Below, piece after piece: positions 31,157-40,174 of a stretch of 64,000 nucleotides of DNA. Below the pieces are notes generated by a model. The model did no database searches and was not told the DNA's origin. It was given only the letters and a program-made list of their open reading frames with translations. This stretch comes from Serratia liquefaciens. GTDB taxonomy: Bacteria; Pseudomonadota; Gammaproteobacteria; Enterobacterales; Enterobacteriaceae. The DNA is taken from the NCBI GenBank assembly GCA_012719855.1, contig JAAXZN010000049.1:39540-103539 (forward strand), read 5' to 3'. How positions within the stretch are numbered: the stretch's first letter is position 1; each line of letters starts with the position of its first letter. Both the position numbers and the translations under genes were made by a program.

Positions 31157-32035
31157 ATGCGCATTTTGTCAGGGATCGTTTTGGCCACGCTGGCCGCGCC
31201 GCTGCTGGTACAGGCGGAAGAAGCCAAACAGCAGCAAATTCATGATAAACCGGCGGTACGCGGCAGCATTATTGCCAACATGCTGCAGGATCACGACAAC
31301 CCATTTACGCTGTATCCGTATGAAACCAACTATGTGTTGTATACCGATACCAGCAATATCAATAAAGAAGCCATCCAGTCCTATAACTGGTCCGATAACG
31401 CCCGCAAGGACGAGGTCAAGTTCCAGCTTAGCCTGGCATTCCCACTGTGGCGCGGCATCGCCGGCGACAACTCGGTGCTGGGTGCATCTTATACTCAGCG
31501 CTCCTGGTGGCAGCTTTCCAACCACGGTGAATCATCGCCGTTTCGCGAAACCAACTACGAGCCGCAGGTGTTCCTCGGCTGGGCGACCGATTACAGCTTT
31601 GCCGGCTGGACATTGCGCGATGTGGAAGTGGGCCTCAATCACCAGTCCAACGGCCGCTCTGATCCGACGTCACGCAGTTGGAACCGCGGTTACGCGCGCT
31701 TTATGGCGCAAAACGGCAACTGGCAGGTGGATCTGAAGCCCTGGTTCCGATTCTCGGAAAGCAGCAGCAGCGACGATAACCCGGACATCACCAAATACAT
31801 GGGCTACTACCGCCTGAAAGTCGGTTATGCCTGGGGTGACAGCATATTCAGCGTCGACAGCCACTATAACTGGAACAGCGGCTACGGCGGCGCGGAAATG
31901 GGCTGGAGCTACCCGATCAGCAAGCACGTGCGTTTCTACACTCAGGTGTTCAGCGGTTACGGCGAATCCTTGATTGATTACAACTTCCGGCAGACACGGG
32001 TTGGCGTTGGTGTCATGCTTAACGATATTATGTAA
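31157..32035 (+). CDS. pldA: Outer-membrane phospholipase A PldA
   Basis: The 292-residue precursor has a signal peptide (MRILSGIVLATLAAPLLVQA, cleaved before EE). The mature part is a 12-strand barrel with the catalytic motif NHQSNGRSDPTSRSWNR, holding His, Ser and Asn of the OMPLA triad. It dimerises with Ca2+ and removes phospholipids that reach the outer leaflet. ATG 31157 is preceded by GTGAGG. It is followed by recQ, as in E. coli. Confidence 0.96.
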   Translation: MRILSGIVLATLAAPLLVQAEEAKQQQIHDKPAVRGSIIANMLQDHDNPFTLYPYETNYVLYTDTSNINKEAIQSYNWSDNARKDEVKFQLSLAFPLWRGIAGDNSVLGASYTQRSWWQLSNHGESSPFRETNYEPQVFLGWATDYSFAGWTLRDVEVGLNHQSNGRSDPTSRSWNRGYARFMAQNGNWQVDLKPWFRFSESSSSDDNPDITKYMGYYRLKVGYAWGDSIFSVDSHYNWNSGYGGAEMGWSYPISKHVRFYTQVFSGYGESLIDYNFRQTRVGVGVMLNDIM

Positions 32036-32083
32036 TCCGGCCGTCATACAGGCGTCGCTACGCAGCAAAAAATGGGGAAGTGT

Positions 32084-33916
32084 GTGTCAACCGCAGCAGT
32101 GATAAACAAAGAGTTGCTGGCAGAGCAGGTATTACGCGATACCTTCGGCTATCAGCAATTCCGACCGGGTCAACAAACGATTATCAACACGGCGATCGGC
32201 GGGCAGGATTGCCTGGTTGTTATGCCGACCGGCGGCGGTAAATCGTTGTGCTACCAAATCCCGGCGCTGGTGATGGATGGCCTGACGTTAGTGGTTTCCC
32301 CGTTGATTTCGCTGATGAAAGATCAGGTCGATCAACTGTTGGCCTATGGCGTCTCCGCCGCCTGCTATAACTCGACGCAAACGCGCGAGCAGCAGCTTGA
32401 AGTGATGGCGGGTTGCCGCAGCGGCCAAATCAAAATGCTGTACATCGCCCCCGAACGGCTGATGATGGACAGCTTCCTCGATCTGCTCGACCACTGTCCG
32501 CCGGCCTTGCTGGCGGTAGACGAGGCACACTGTATCTCGCAGTGGGGCCACGATTTCCGTCCTGAATACCGTGCATTGGGGCAGTTGAAGCAACGCTTTC
32601 CTGCCATGCCGGTGATTGCCCTGACGGCGACGGCCGATGAATCGACCCGTGGCGACATTGTGCGCCTGCTGGCGCTGCAGGATCCCTTGGTGCAGGTCAG
32701 CAGCTTTGACCGGCCGAACATCCGCTATACGCTGGTGGAGAAGTTTAAACCTCTCGATCAACTGTGGCGTTTCGTGCAGGACCAGCGCGGCAAGAGCGGC
32801 ATTATTTATTGCAACAGCCGCGCCAAGGTGGAAGACACCACCGCACGCCTGCAAAGCCGTGGGCTGAGCGTGGGCGCCTATCATGCCGGTCTGGACAACG
32901 ATCGCCGCGCCCAGGTGCAGGAAGCGTTCCAGCGCGACGATTTGCAGGTGGTGGTTGCCACCGTGGCCTTCGGTATGGGCATCAACAAACCCAACGTGCG
33001 CTTTGTGGTGCACTTTGATATTCCGCGCAATATCGAATCTTATTATCAGGAAACCGGCCGCGCCGGGCGTGATGGCCTGCCGGCCGAAGCGATCTTGCTA
33101 TACGATCCGGCCGATATGGCCTGGCTGCGCCGCTGCCTGGAAGAAAAGCCTGCCGGACAACAGTTGGATATCGAACGCCACAAGCTGAACGCCATGGGCG
33201 CATTTGCCGAGGCGCAAACCTGCCGCCGTCTGGTGTTACTCAACTATTTTGGCGAAGGCAAGCATCAGAACTGCGGCAACTGCGATATCTGCCTGGATCC
33301 GCCCAAGCGCTACGATGGGCTGGAAGATGCGCGCAAAGCACTGTCTTGCGTCTATCGCGTCGGGCAGCGTTTCGGGCTGGGGTACATTGTTGAGGTGCTA
33401 CGTGGATCCAATAATCAGCGCATTCGCGAATACGGCCATGAAAAGCTGCCGGTGTACGGCATTGGCCGCGACCAAACCACCGAACACTGGACCAGCGTGC
33501 TGCGCCAGCTGATCCACCTGGGCTTTATCACCCAGAACATTGCCATGCACTCGGCGCTGCAACTGACCGAAGCTGCCCGCCCGGTGTTGCGCGGCGAGCT
33601 GGAGCTGCAACTGGCGGTGCCGCGTATTCAAAGCCTGAAGTCGCGTGGCAGCGCCAACCAGAAATCCTATGGCGGTAATTACGATCGCAAGCTGTTCGCC
33701 AAACTGCGCAAGCTGCGTAAATCGATCGCCGATGAAGAAAATATTCCGCCTTACGTGGTGTTTAACGATGCTACGCTGCTGGAAATGGCGGAGCAGATGC
33801 CGATCAAGGCTGGCGATCTGTTGAGCGTTAACGGCGTTGGCCAGCGTAAGCTGGAGCGTTTTGGCGCCCCGTTTATGGCGATGATCCGCGATCATCTCGA
33901 TAATGACGAAGACTAA
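32084..33916 (+). CDS. recQ: ATP-dependent DNA helicase RecQ
   Basis: The 610-residue 3'-5' helicase works in RecF recombination and fork repair. The N-terminal DExH domain has [12 protein letters not shown] and [14 protein letters not shown]. Helicase motifs [14 protein letters not shown] and the zinc-binding cysteines (CRRL..CGNCDIC) follow, then the winged-helix and HRDC domains (NVPPYVVF-type stretch, [15 protein letters not shown]). GTG at 32084 behind GGGGAAG was chosen over ATG 32072, because it gives the usual length and better spacing. Confidence 0.96.
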   Translation: MSTAAVINKELLAEQVLRDTFGYQQFRPGQQTIINTAIGGQDCLVVMPTGGGKSLCYQIPALVMDGLTLVVSPLISLMKDQVDQLLAYGVSAACYNSTQTREQQLEVMAGCRSGQIKMLYIAPERLMMDSFLDLLDHCPPALLAVDEAHCISQWGHDFRPEYRALGQLKQRFPAMPVIALTATADESTRGDIVRLLALQDPLVQVSSFDRPNIRYTLVEKFKPLDQLWRFVQDQRGKSGIIYCNSRAKVEDTTARLQSRGLSVGAYHAGLDNDRRAQVQEAFQRDDLQVVVATVAFGMGINKPNVRFVVHFDIPRNIESYYQETGRAGRDGLPAEAILLYDPADMAWLRRCLEEKPAGQQLDIERHKLNAMGAFAEAQTCRRLVLLNYFGEGKHQNCGNCDICLDPPKRYDGLEDARKALSCVYRVGQRFGLGYIVEVLRGSNNQRIREYGHEKLPVYGIGRDQTTEHWTSVLRQLIHLGFITQNIAMHSALQLTEAARPVLRGELELQLAVPRIQSLKSRGSANQKSYGGNYDRKLFAKLRKLRKSIADEENIPPYVVFNDATLLEMAEQMPIKAGDLLSVNGVGQRKLERFGAPFMAMIRDHLDNDED

Positions 33917-33928
33917 GGGCAGTAAATC

Positions 33929-34555
33929 ATGCTGATGTTGTTTCTGACCGTGGCGCTGGTGCACCTGATTGCGTTAATGAGCCCGGGGCCGGATTTCTTT
34001 TTTGTTTCGCAAACCGCCGCCAGCCGTTCACGCCGTGAGGCGATGATGGGGGTGGTGGGCATCTCGCTGGGCATCGTCGTCTGGGCGGGCGTGGCGCTGA
34101 TGGGGCTACACCTGATCCTGCAAAAAATGGCCTGGCTGCATCAGGTTATCATGGTAGGCGGTGGAATTTACCTGTGCTGGATGGGTTGGCAGCTGCTGCG
34201 CTCCGCGCGCTCCCAGAATGCGCAATCTGCACCTGCACCGGAAGTGAAAGTGGCCCTGCCGAAGCCTGGCCGCAGCTTTATTCGTGGCTTTTTGACCAAC
34301 CTGTCAAACCCGAAAGCGGTTATCTATTTCGGCAGCGTGTTTTCACTGTTTGTCGGTGACGACGTCGGTGCCGGCGCTCGCTGGGGGCTGTTCCTGTTGA
34401 TCATCGCCGAGACTTTTGTCTGGTTCAGCCTGGTAGCGGTGGTGTTTGCGCTGCCGGCAATGCGCCGAGGCTATCAACGCCTGGCGAAGTGGATTGACGG
34501 ATTGGCGGGCGTCTTGTTCACCGGTTTCGGTTTGCACCTGATCTTTACCCGTTGA
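33929..34555 (+). CDS. rhtC: Threonine efflux protein RhtC
   Basis: The 208-residue LysE/RhtB-family exporter has six hydrophobic helices and the family start LVHLIALMSPGPDFFFVSQTAA. It exports threonine and some other amino acids. It begins 12 bases after the recQ stop and ends in a strong terminator, so pldA-recQ-rhtC could share a transcript. It is convergent with rhtB. Confidence 0.95.
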   Translation: MLMLFLTVALVHLIALMSPGPDFFFVSQTAASRSRREAMMGVVGISLGIVVWAGVALMGLHLILQKMAWLHQVIMVGGGIYLCWMGWQLLRSARSQNAQSAPAPEVKVALPKPGRSFIRGFLTNLSNPKAVIYFGSVFSLFVGDDVGAGARWGLFLLIIAETFVWFSLVAVVFALPAMRRGYQRLAKWIDGLAGVLFTGFGLHLIFTR

Positions 34556-34576
34556 TTTTGGGGCAGTGAACCAGAG

Positions 34577-34603
34577 GGCCGAACAGCGATGTTCGGCCTT
34601 TTT
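34577..34603 (+). terminator. Intrinsic terminator of rhtC
   Basis: GGCCGAAC and GTTCGGCC pair around AGCGAT and are followed by TTTTT. The T-run is on the plus strand only. Confidence 0.9.
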
Positions 34604-34606
34604 GCA

Positions 34607-35227
34607 TCAGGCCTTCTTTGCCGTGGCCAGCAGTCCTGCGACCAGAATGAACAACGAGCCGAAGATGCGGTTCAGCAGTTGCATCTGGCGTGGGGTCTTC
34701 AGCCAACCGGCAATACGGGTCGCCAAAGTGGCGTAGCCAATCATCACGATGATATCCACTACCACCGTGGTGACGCCAAGCACCACATACTGTTCGGCCT
34801 GGGGCTGATTGGGCAAAATAAACTGCGGAAACAGCGCGGCCAGAAAAACGATGCTTTTCGGGTTGGTCAGATTTACCAGCACGGCACGGCGAAACAGACG
34901 GCGGCGCGGCAGGGTACCCGCCAGCGTATGCAAGTCCAGCGAACCGGCGGCGCGCCACTGCTGAATACCGAGCCACACCAGATAAGCGGCACCCAGCCAT
35001 TTCAGCAATTCAAACGCCATCAGCGACTGCGAGACCAGCGCCCCCAGGCCAATGCCTACCAGCACGATATGCAGGCTCAGCCCGACCTGCAGCCCGGCGA
35101 TCGAGGCTGCTGCCCCGCGATAACCGTGGCTGATGCCGGTGCTCATGGTGTTAATTGCCCCAGAGCCGGGTGACAGGCTGAGGATAAGGGTTGTCAGCAG
35201 GTAGGTTAGCCACCAGTCCAAAGTCAT
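34607..35227 (-). CDS. rhtB: Homoserine/homoserine lactone efflux protein RhtB
   Basis: The 206-residue LysE/RhtB-family exporter is paralogous to the convergent rhtC. The start [26 protein letters not shown] matches RhtB; AGGGAG lies eight bases upstream of ATG 35227, so an upstream in-frame start was rejected. [18 protein letters not shown] is the conserved middle motif. It exports homoserine and its lactone in E. coli. Confidence 0.94.
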   Translation of the reverse strand: MTLDWWLTYLLTTLILSLSPGSGAINTMSTGISHGYRGAAASIAGLQVGLSLHIVLVGIGLGALVSQSLMAFELLKWLGAAYLVWLGIQQWRAAGSLDLHTLAGTLPRRRLFRRAVLVNLTNPKSIVFLAALFPQFILPNQPQAEQYVVLGVTTVVVDIIVMIGYATLATRIAGWLKTPRQMQLLNRIFGSLFILVAGLLATAKKA

Positions 35228-35362
35228 TGCAGTGCTCCCTGAAAGCGCCAATTTGTGCCAAAATGGTTCGGTTTTTGTAGGAATTGAATCACAATACGCT
35301 AGTATTATTTCTTGTGCCAGCGGTCACATTTTTACCGCTGGCGGCCCAGGGAAAAGCCTTTG

Positions 35363-36400
35363 ATGACGTCGTTTACTCTCAGCACCGATGACTGGTTAAC
35401 GCGTGAAACGCAGTTTGCTGCTTTCGCCACCGGACCGCTGCTGGATTTTTGGCGGCTGCGTGAGGAGGGCGAGTTCATCGGCGTTGGCGGCGTACCCATC
35501 CGCTTCGTACGATTCTGTTCTGCGCGTCATCAGCGGGTGGTGGTGGTAAGCCCTGGCCGTATCGAAAGTTACGTGAAATATCCTGAAGTTGCCTACGATC
35601 TGTTTCAGTGCGGTTACGATGTGATGATCCTGGATCACCGCGGGCAAGGCCGTTCCGGCCGTTTGCTGGCAGATACCCACCGCGGTCATGTGATAAACTT
35701 CAGCGATTACGTCGACGATTTCACCCAGTTTTATCAGCAGGAAGTTAAGCCGCGTGGTTATCGGCAAAGCTTTGCGCTGGCGCACTCGATGGGGGGCGCG
35801 ATCCTGGCGAAATTTCTTGCACGTCAGCCGCAGGCCTTTGACGCCGCCGCGTTTTGTGCGCCCATGTTCGGCATTTATCTACCGATGCCGGGTTGGATGG
35901 CGAATCGCATTCTTAACTGGGCGGAGAAGCACCCGGCGGTGCGTGATTACTATGCGATAGGCACCGGCCAGTGGCGGCCACTGCCGTACGTGGTTAACGT
36001 ATTGACCCACAGTCGTGAACGCTATCGGCGTTGCTTGCGCTATTACGCCGATTATCCCGAGCTGCAGGTGGGAGGGCCCACTTACCATTGGGTGCGAGAA
36101 AGTCTCCAGGCCGGTCGGGATATCATCGCTCAGGCGGCTAACATCACCACGCCGCTATTGTTATTGCAGGCCGGAGAGGATCGGGTGGTCGACAACCGCT
36201 CTCATCAGGCTTTTTGTCAGGCATTGTCAGAAGCGGGGCACCCTTGCGAAGGGGGAAAACCGCAGGTTATCGAAGGCGCACGGCATGAGATCCTGTTTGA
36301 GCGGGACGCGATGCGCGCCGAAGCACTGAACGCAATCCTGCGTTTCTTTGCTCAACACTTAGGTGGTACCCCAACCGCCGACCACTCCATCAGAGGTTAG
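35363..36400 (+). CDS. pldB: Lysophospholipase L2 PldB
   Basis: The 345-residue alpha/beta hydrolase has the nucleophile elbow ALAHSMGGAI (Ser about residue 144), an oxyanion region LDHRGQGRSGR, an acid in AGEDRVVDNRS and the final His in GARHEILFE. It hydrolyses lysophospholipids at the inner membrane. The C-terminus is slightly extended and hydrophilic. yigL follows after 11 bases; in Salmonella and E. coli the sRNA SgrS pairs in the pldB-yigL mRNA to stabilise yigL. Confidence 0.95.
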   Translation: MTSFTLSTDDWLTRETQFAAFATGPLLDFWRLREEGEFIGVGGVPIRFVRFCSARHQRVVVVSPGRIESYVKYPEVAYDLFQCGYDVMILDHRGQGRSGRLLADTHRGHVINFSDYVDDFTQFYQQEVKPRGYRQSFALAHSMGGAILAKFLARQPQAFDAAAFCAPMFGIYLPMPGWMANRILNWAEKHPAVRDYYAIGTGQWRPLPYVVNVLTHSRERYRRCLRYYADYPELQVGGPTYHWVRESLQAGRDIIAQAANITTPLLLLQAGEDRVVDNRSHQAFCQALSEAGHPCEGGKPQVIEGARHEILFERDAMRAEALNAILRFFAQHLGGTPTADHSIRG

Positions 36401-36411
36401 AACATACCGCT

Positions 36412-37212
36412 ATGTATCACGTCGTCGCTTCCGATTTAGATGGCACGCTGCTGTCACCTGACCACACCTTGTCCCCGTACGCCAAAGAGACCTTGAAGCT
36501 GCTGACCCAGCGCGGCGTTCATTTTGTTTTTGCTACCGGGCGTCACCATATCGACGTTGCGCAGATCCGCGATAACCTCGACATCAGCGCCTTTATGATC
36601 ACTTCCAACGGCGCTCGCGTGCACAACACCGACGGTGAGCTGATTTTCAGCCATAACCTGGCCGAAGACATTGCCCGCGATCTTTACGGCATGCTGCATA
36701 ACGATGCCGATATCACCACCAACGTCTACCGCAACGACGACTGGTACATCAACCGCGAAAGCCCTGAACAGAAAGAGTTTTTCCAGGAATCCATTTTCCA
36801 GTACCAGCTGTTTGAGCCAGGCCTGCTGGAAACCGACGGCGTGTGCAAGGTGTACTTCACCTGCGACGATCACGAAAAGCTGCTGCCGCTGGAAGATGCC
36901 ATCAATGCGCGCTGGGGCGATCGGGTTAACGTCAGCTTCTCGTTCCCAACCTGTCTGGAAGTGATGGCGGGTGGCGTATCAAAAGGGCATGCGCTGGAAG
37001 AAGTGGCCAAGATCATTGGCTATACGTTGAAAGAGTGCATCGCCTTCGGCGACGGCATGAACGATCTGGAAATGCTGTCGATGGCCGGCAAAGGCTGCAT
37101 CATGCGCGACGCGCATCAGCGCCTGAAAGATAAACTGCCTGAGCTGGAAGTCATAGGCTCCAACGTCGACGACGCGGTGCCGCATTACCTGCGCAAAATG
37201 TTTCTGGGCTGA
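36412..37212 (+). CDS. yigL: HAD-family sugar/pyridoxal phosphatase YigL
   Basis: The 266-residue Cof-type HAD phosphatase has nucleophile motif ASDLDGTLLSPDH at the N-terminus, Ser/Thr motif ITSNGARVH, conserved Lys in VSKGHALEEV and acidic motif FGDGMNDLEMLSMAG. The orthologue dephosphorylates pyridoxal phosphate and sugar phosphates and relieves glucose-phosphate stress. It is second in the pldB-yigL transcript. Confidence 0.95.
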   Translation: MYHVVASDLDGTLLSPDHTLSPYAKETLKLLTQRGVHFVFATGRHHIDVAQIRDNLDISAFMITSNGARVHNTDGELIFSHNLAEDIARDLYGMLHNDADITTNVYRNDDWYINRESPEQKEFFQESIFQYQLFEPGLLETDGVCKVYFTCDDHEKLLPLEDAINARWGDRVNVSFSFPTCLEVMAGGVSKGHALEEVAKIIGYTLKECIAFGDGMNDLEMLSMAGKGCIMRDAHQRLKDKLPELEVIGSNVDDAVPHYLRKMFLG

Positions 37213-37263
37213 TAACACAAAGGAGGAAAAAACACGCTTTTATCCCACCTTGTCAATAAGTTA

Positions 37264-37281
37264 GGGCGCCTTGCGGCGCCC
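37264..37281. terminator. Hairpin between yigL and glpQ
   Basis: GGGCGCC and GGCGCCC pair around TTGC between the convergent genes. No T-run is present on either side, so termination may need Rho. Confidence 0.5.
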
Positions 37282-37290
37282 TGATTGGTA

Positions 37291-38370
37291 TTACTTGTGC
37301 TGGCCCTGCTTTTGCAGGAATTGCACGCCCTTGTCAGGGAAGTCGGTGAACACGCCGTCCACGCCCGCCTGGTTGTAAATCACGTCATACAGCTGATTCA
37401 CGTCGGTCACGTAGTCTGGCAGCGCATCGGCGCGGATGGTGAACGGGTGCACCGCCAGCTTGTTGGCATGCGCTTCTTTCACCATGTCGGTCAAGACCAC
37501 CTTGCCCGGCTTGGATTTTTCCGCCACCACCAGCATGTGGTAGTCCGGCCCGATGCCGTCGGCATACTGGGCGATTTGCTTCATCGCGCCCGGTTTGAAC
37601 ATCCAGTCATAGTCGTATTCCACCCATTTGCCGTCGGCTTTCTGCTCATAGGTTTCCTGCCATTTGTTATAGGCGATCAGTTGGATCAGCTTCAGATCCA
37701 TGCCCATCTTCGGCTCCAGCTCGGTTTTAATCCGCTTCAGCTCGTTGGCATCGAAGCATTGCAGATAAACGTTATCGCCCTTGCCGGTGTAGCCATACTG
37801 CTTGAGTACCGCCAGCACCTTGCTGGAAATGTCTTTCCCTTCTTGCTTATGGAACCACGGCGCTTTGATTTCCGGGTAAATACCGATGTTTTTGCCGGTT
37901 GAATGGTTCAGCCCCTGCACAAATTCGATCTCTTCCTGGAAGGTATGGACGCGGAAGTCGGATTTGCCCATCGGGAAACGCCCCGGGTAGCCCTGCACCT
38001 TTTTGCCGTTTTCGATCTCAAAACCTTCGGTGAACTTCAGCGACTTGATTTCAGGCAGCGTAAAGTCGATGGCGTAATAACGGCCGTCTTTGCGCGCGCG
38101 GTCCGGGAAACGTTCGGCTACGTCGGTGACGCGATCGAGGTAGTGGTCATGCAACACCACCAGCTCGTTGTCCTTGGTCATCACCAGATCTTGTTCGAGG
38201 AAGTCCGCACCCTGCGCGTAGGCCATGGCCTTTGCCGGCAGCGTGTGTTCCGGCAGATAACCGCTGGCGCCACGGTGGGCAATCACCACCTTGTCGGCGG
38301 CTTGCGCAGCGCTGACCATTGAGGTGGCCAGGATAATCCCTGCCAGCAGGGCTTTGACTTGAGTCCGCAT
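37291..38370 (-). CDS. glpQ: Periplasmic glycerophosphodiester phosphodiesterase GlpQ
   Basis: The 359-residue precursor has a signal peptide (MRTQVKALLAGIILATSMVSAAQA). The mature part has the GDPD signature VVIAHRGASGYLPEHT and LEQDLVMTKDNELVVLHD with metal ligands. It cleaves glycerophosphodiesters to glycerol-3-phosphate, the substrate of GlpT. ATG 38370 lies nine bases after GGAG and was preferred to ATG 38385. It follows glpT, separated by a terminator-like hairpin. Confidence 0.95.
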   Translation of the reverse strand: MRTQVKALLAGIILATSMVSAAQAADKVVIAHRGASGYLPEHTLPAKAMAYAQGADFLEQDLVMTKDNELVVLHDHYLDRVTDVAERFPDRARKDGRYYAIDFTLPEIKSLKFTEGFEIENGKKVQGYPGRFPMGKSDFRVHTFQEEIEFVQGLNHSTGKNIGIYPEIKAPWFHKQEGKDISSKVLAVLKQYGYTGKGDNVYLQCFDANELKRIKTELEPKMGMDLKLIQLIAYNKWQETYEQKADGKWVEYDYDWMFKPGAMKQIAQYADGIGPDYHMLVVAEKSKPGKVVLTDMVKEAHANKLAVHPFTIRADALPDYVTDVNQLYDVIYNQAGVDGVFTDFPDKGVQFLQKQGQHK

Positions 38371-38405
38371 ATTGTTGTTCTCCATGTTGTAGGTGCAGGG
38401 GTAGT

Positions 38406-38429
38406 AAAAAGGCCGCAAGGCGGCCTTTA
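38406..38429 (-). terminator. Intrinsic terminator between glpT and glpQ
   Basis: On the minus strand AAAGGCCGC and GCGGCCTTT pair around a CTT loop and run into TTTTT. It lies inside the glpTQ operon, so glpQ would be read only by partial read-through, lowering its level below glpT. Confidence 0.8.
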
Positions 38430-38453
38430 AATAATGCGAAAGTTGTATGACGC

Positions 38454-39809
38454 TTAACCGCGTTTGTTGGCAGCGATTTCCGCGTGGTGTTTTTTCTCGC
38501 TCATCATGGTCAGCAACAGCAGCACTACCGCGCCGATGCTACCGCCAATCATCACCATAAAGCCGCCGTCCCAACCGAAGTAGTCAACGGTGTAGCCGAC
38601 GATGGCGCTGGCTGCAACAGAGCCGCCTAGGTAACCGAACAGACCGGTGAAACCTGCGGCGGTGCCGGCGGCTTTCTTCGGCGCCAGTTCCAGTGCGTGC
38701 AGGCCGATCAGCATGACCGGGCCGTAAATCAGGAAGCCGATGGTGATCATACAGGCCATATCAATGCCAGGATTACCGACCGGGTTCAGCCAGTAAACGA
38801 CGGTGGCAATGGTCACTAGCGTCATGAAGAACACGCCGGTGGCACCGCGGTTGCCTTTGAACACCTTGTCCGACATCCAGCCGCACAGCAGGGTGCCCGG
38901 AATACCGGCATATTCGTACAGGAAGTAAGCCCAGGAAGACTTGTCCAGCGCGAAGTGTTTCACTTCTTTCAGGTAGGTCGGTGACCAGTCCAGAATGCCG
39001 TAACGCAGCAGATAAACGAACACGTTGGCTACGGCGATGTACCACAGCAGTTTGTTCGGCAGGATGTACTGCATGAAGATCTGCTTGGCCGTCAGCTCTT
39101 CTTCCGCTTTATCGCTGTAGTCGTCCGGATAATCGTTTTTGTATTCTTCAATCGGCGGCAGGCCGCAGGATTGCGGGGTGTCGCGCATCAGGGCAAAGGC
39201 GATCAGGGCTACCAGAATGGCACCGAAGGCCGGCATGTACAGCGCCGCGTGCCAGTCGTTGAACCAGGCCATGCCCAGCAAGAACAGCAGCGGTGGCAGG
39301 CCGCCACCCACGTTATGGGCGCAGTTCCAGACCGAAACGATACCGCCGCGTTCCTTCTGTGACCACCAGTGCACCATGGTACGGCCACAAGGCGGCCAGC
39401 CCATGCCCTGGAACCAACCGCACAGGAACAGCAGCACGAACATGACCGCGATGCTCGATGTCGCCCATGGCACGAAGCCCATGAACAACATGACCGCGGC
39501 AGCCAAAATCAGGCCGGCGGGCAGGAACACGCGTGGGTTGGAGCGGTCAGAAACCGACCCCATGATAAATTTGGAGAAACCGTAGGCGATGGAAATACCG
39601 GACAGCGCGAAACCGAGGTCACCGCGGCTGAAGCCCTGGTCAATCAGGTAAGGCATGGCCAGGGTGAAGTTCTTGCGCACCAGGTAGTAGGCGGCATAAC
39701 CGAAGAAAATCCCCATAAATATTTGCCAGCGCAATTTACGGTACAGCGGGTCGACTTTGTCGACCGGCACACGTGAAATGTGTGCTGCCGGCTTAAAAAT
39801 ACTCAACAT
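38454..39809 (-). CDS. glpT: Glycerol-3-phosphate:phosphate antiporter GlpT
   Basis: This 451-residue MFS antiporter has twelve spans and exchanges periplasmic glycerol-3-phosphate for cytosolic phosphate; it also takes up fosfomycin. The organophosphate:Pi antiporter features are visible: [15 protein letters not shown] with the substrate-binding Arg, the SDRSNPR loop, and [19 protein letters not shown]. It is divergent from glpABC, with regulatory sites shared in between. Confidence 0.97.
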   Translation of the reverse strand: MLSIFKPAAHISRVPVDKVDPLYRKLRWQIFMGIFFGYAAYYLVRKNFTLAMPYLIDQGFSRGDLGFALSGISIAYGFSKFIMGSVSDRSNPRVFLPAGLILAAAVMLFMGFVPWATSSIAVMFVLLFLCGWFQGMGWPPCGRTMVHWWSQKERGGIVSVWNCAHNVGGGLPPLLFLLGMAWFNDWHAALYMPAFGAILVALIAFALMRDTPQSCGLPPIEEYKNDYPDDYSDKAEEELTAKQIFMQYILPNKLLWYIAVANVFVYLLRYGILDWSPTYLKEVKHFALDKSSWAYFLYEYAGIPGTLLCGWMSDKVFKGNRGATGVFFMTLVTIATVVYWLNPVGNPGIDMACMITIGFLIYGPVMLIGLHALELAPKKAAGTAAGFTGLFGYLGGSVAASAIVGYTVDYFGWDGGFMVMIGGSIGAVVLLLLTMMSEKKHHAEIAANKRG

Positions 39810-39900
39810 GAGCGCCTCCGATGGCTTTATCTAGTTATCACATCAATATGACCTTTTACGTTCATTTGATGATTGAGCGGATATCGAATGTGGTGTTTTT

Positions 39901-39918
39901 TTGTTCCATAACGAGCGT
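39901..39918. promoter_or_regulatory. Candidate GlpR operator 1
   Basis: TTGTTCCATAACGAGCGT agrees at 14 of 18 positions with the GlpR palindrome ATGTTCGWTAWCGAACAT (recalled consensus). It lies 90 bases upstream of glpT. GlpR represses glp operons unless glycerol-3-phosphate is present. Confidence 0.55.
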
Positions 39919-40039
39919 CATCCTAGTCAAAACCGCCTGGTGTCGCTGTGATGAATGGCGCAAATGTTACACTTTTATGAAACACCGGCGGATTTTGAGC
40001 GATTCGTTAACGTTATGAAATAGAAAAACGCCTAAAAAT

Positions 40040-40055
40040 CGTGATTATGATCACA
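40040..40055. promoter_or_regulatory. CRP site between glpT and glpA
   Basis: CGTGATTATGATCACA fits TGTGA-N6-TCACA with one mismatch. It would activate one or both divergent glp operons when glucose is absent, as in E. coli. Confidence 0.8.
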
Positions 40056-40090
40056 TTCATGGTTTTTTGTGGACATTCTGCTTTCGTTTT

Positions 40091-40108
40091 AAGTTCGTTA
40101 TTGTTCCT
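40091..40108. promoter_or_regulatory. Candidate GlpR operator 2
   Basis: AAGTTCGTTATTGTTCCT agrees at 13 of 18 positions with the GlpR palindrome, with one very good half-site. It lies about 65 bases before glpA. The 365-base divergent region 39810-40174 contains no gene. Confidence 0.45.
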
Positions 40109-40174
40109 TATCAAACAAAGACCCCAATGACTGTGGCCCAATAGGGCAATAATCACGGATCCAGAGGGAGCGTC

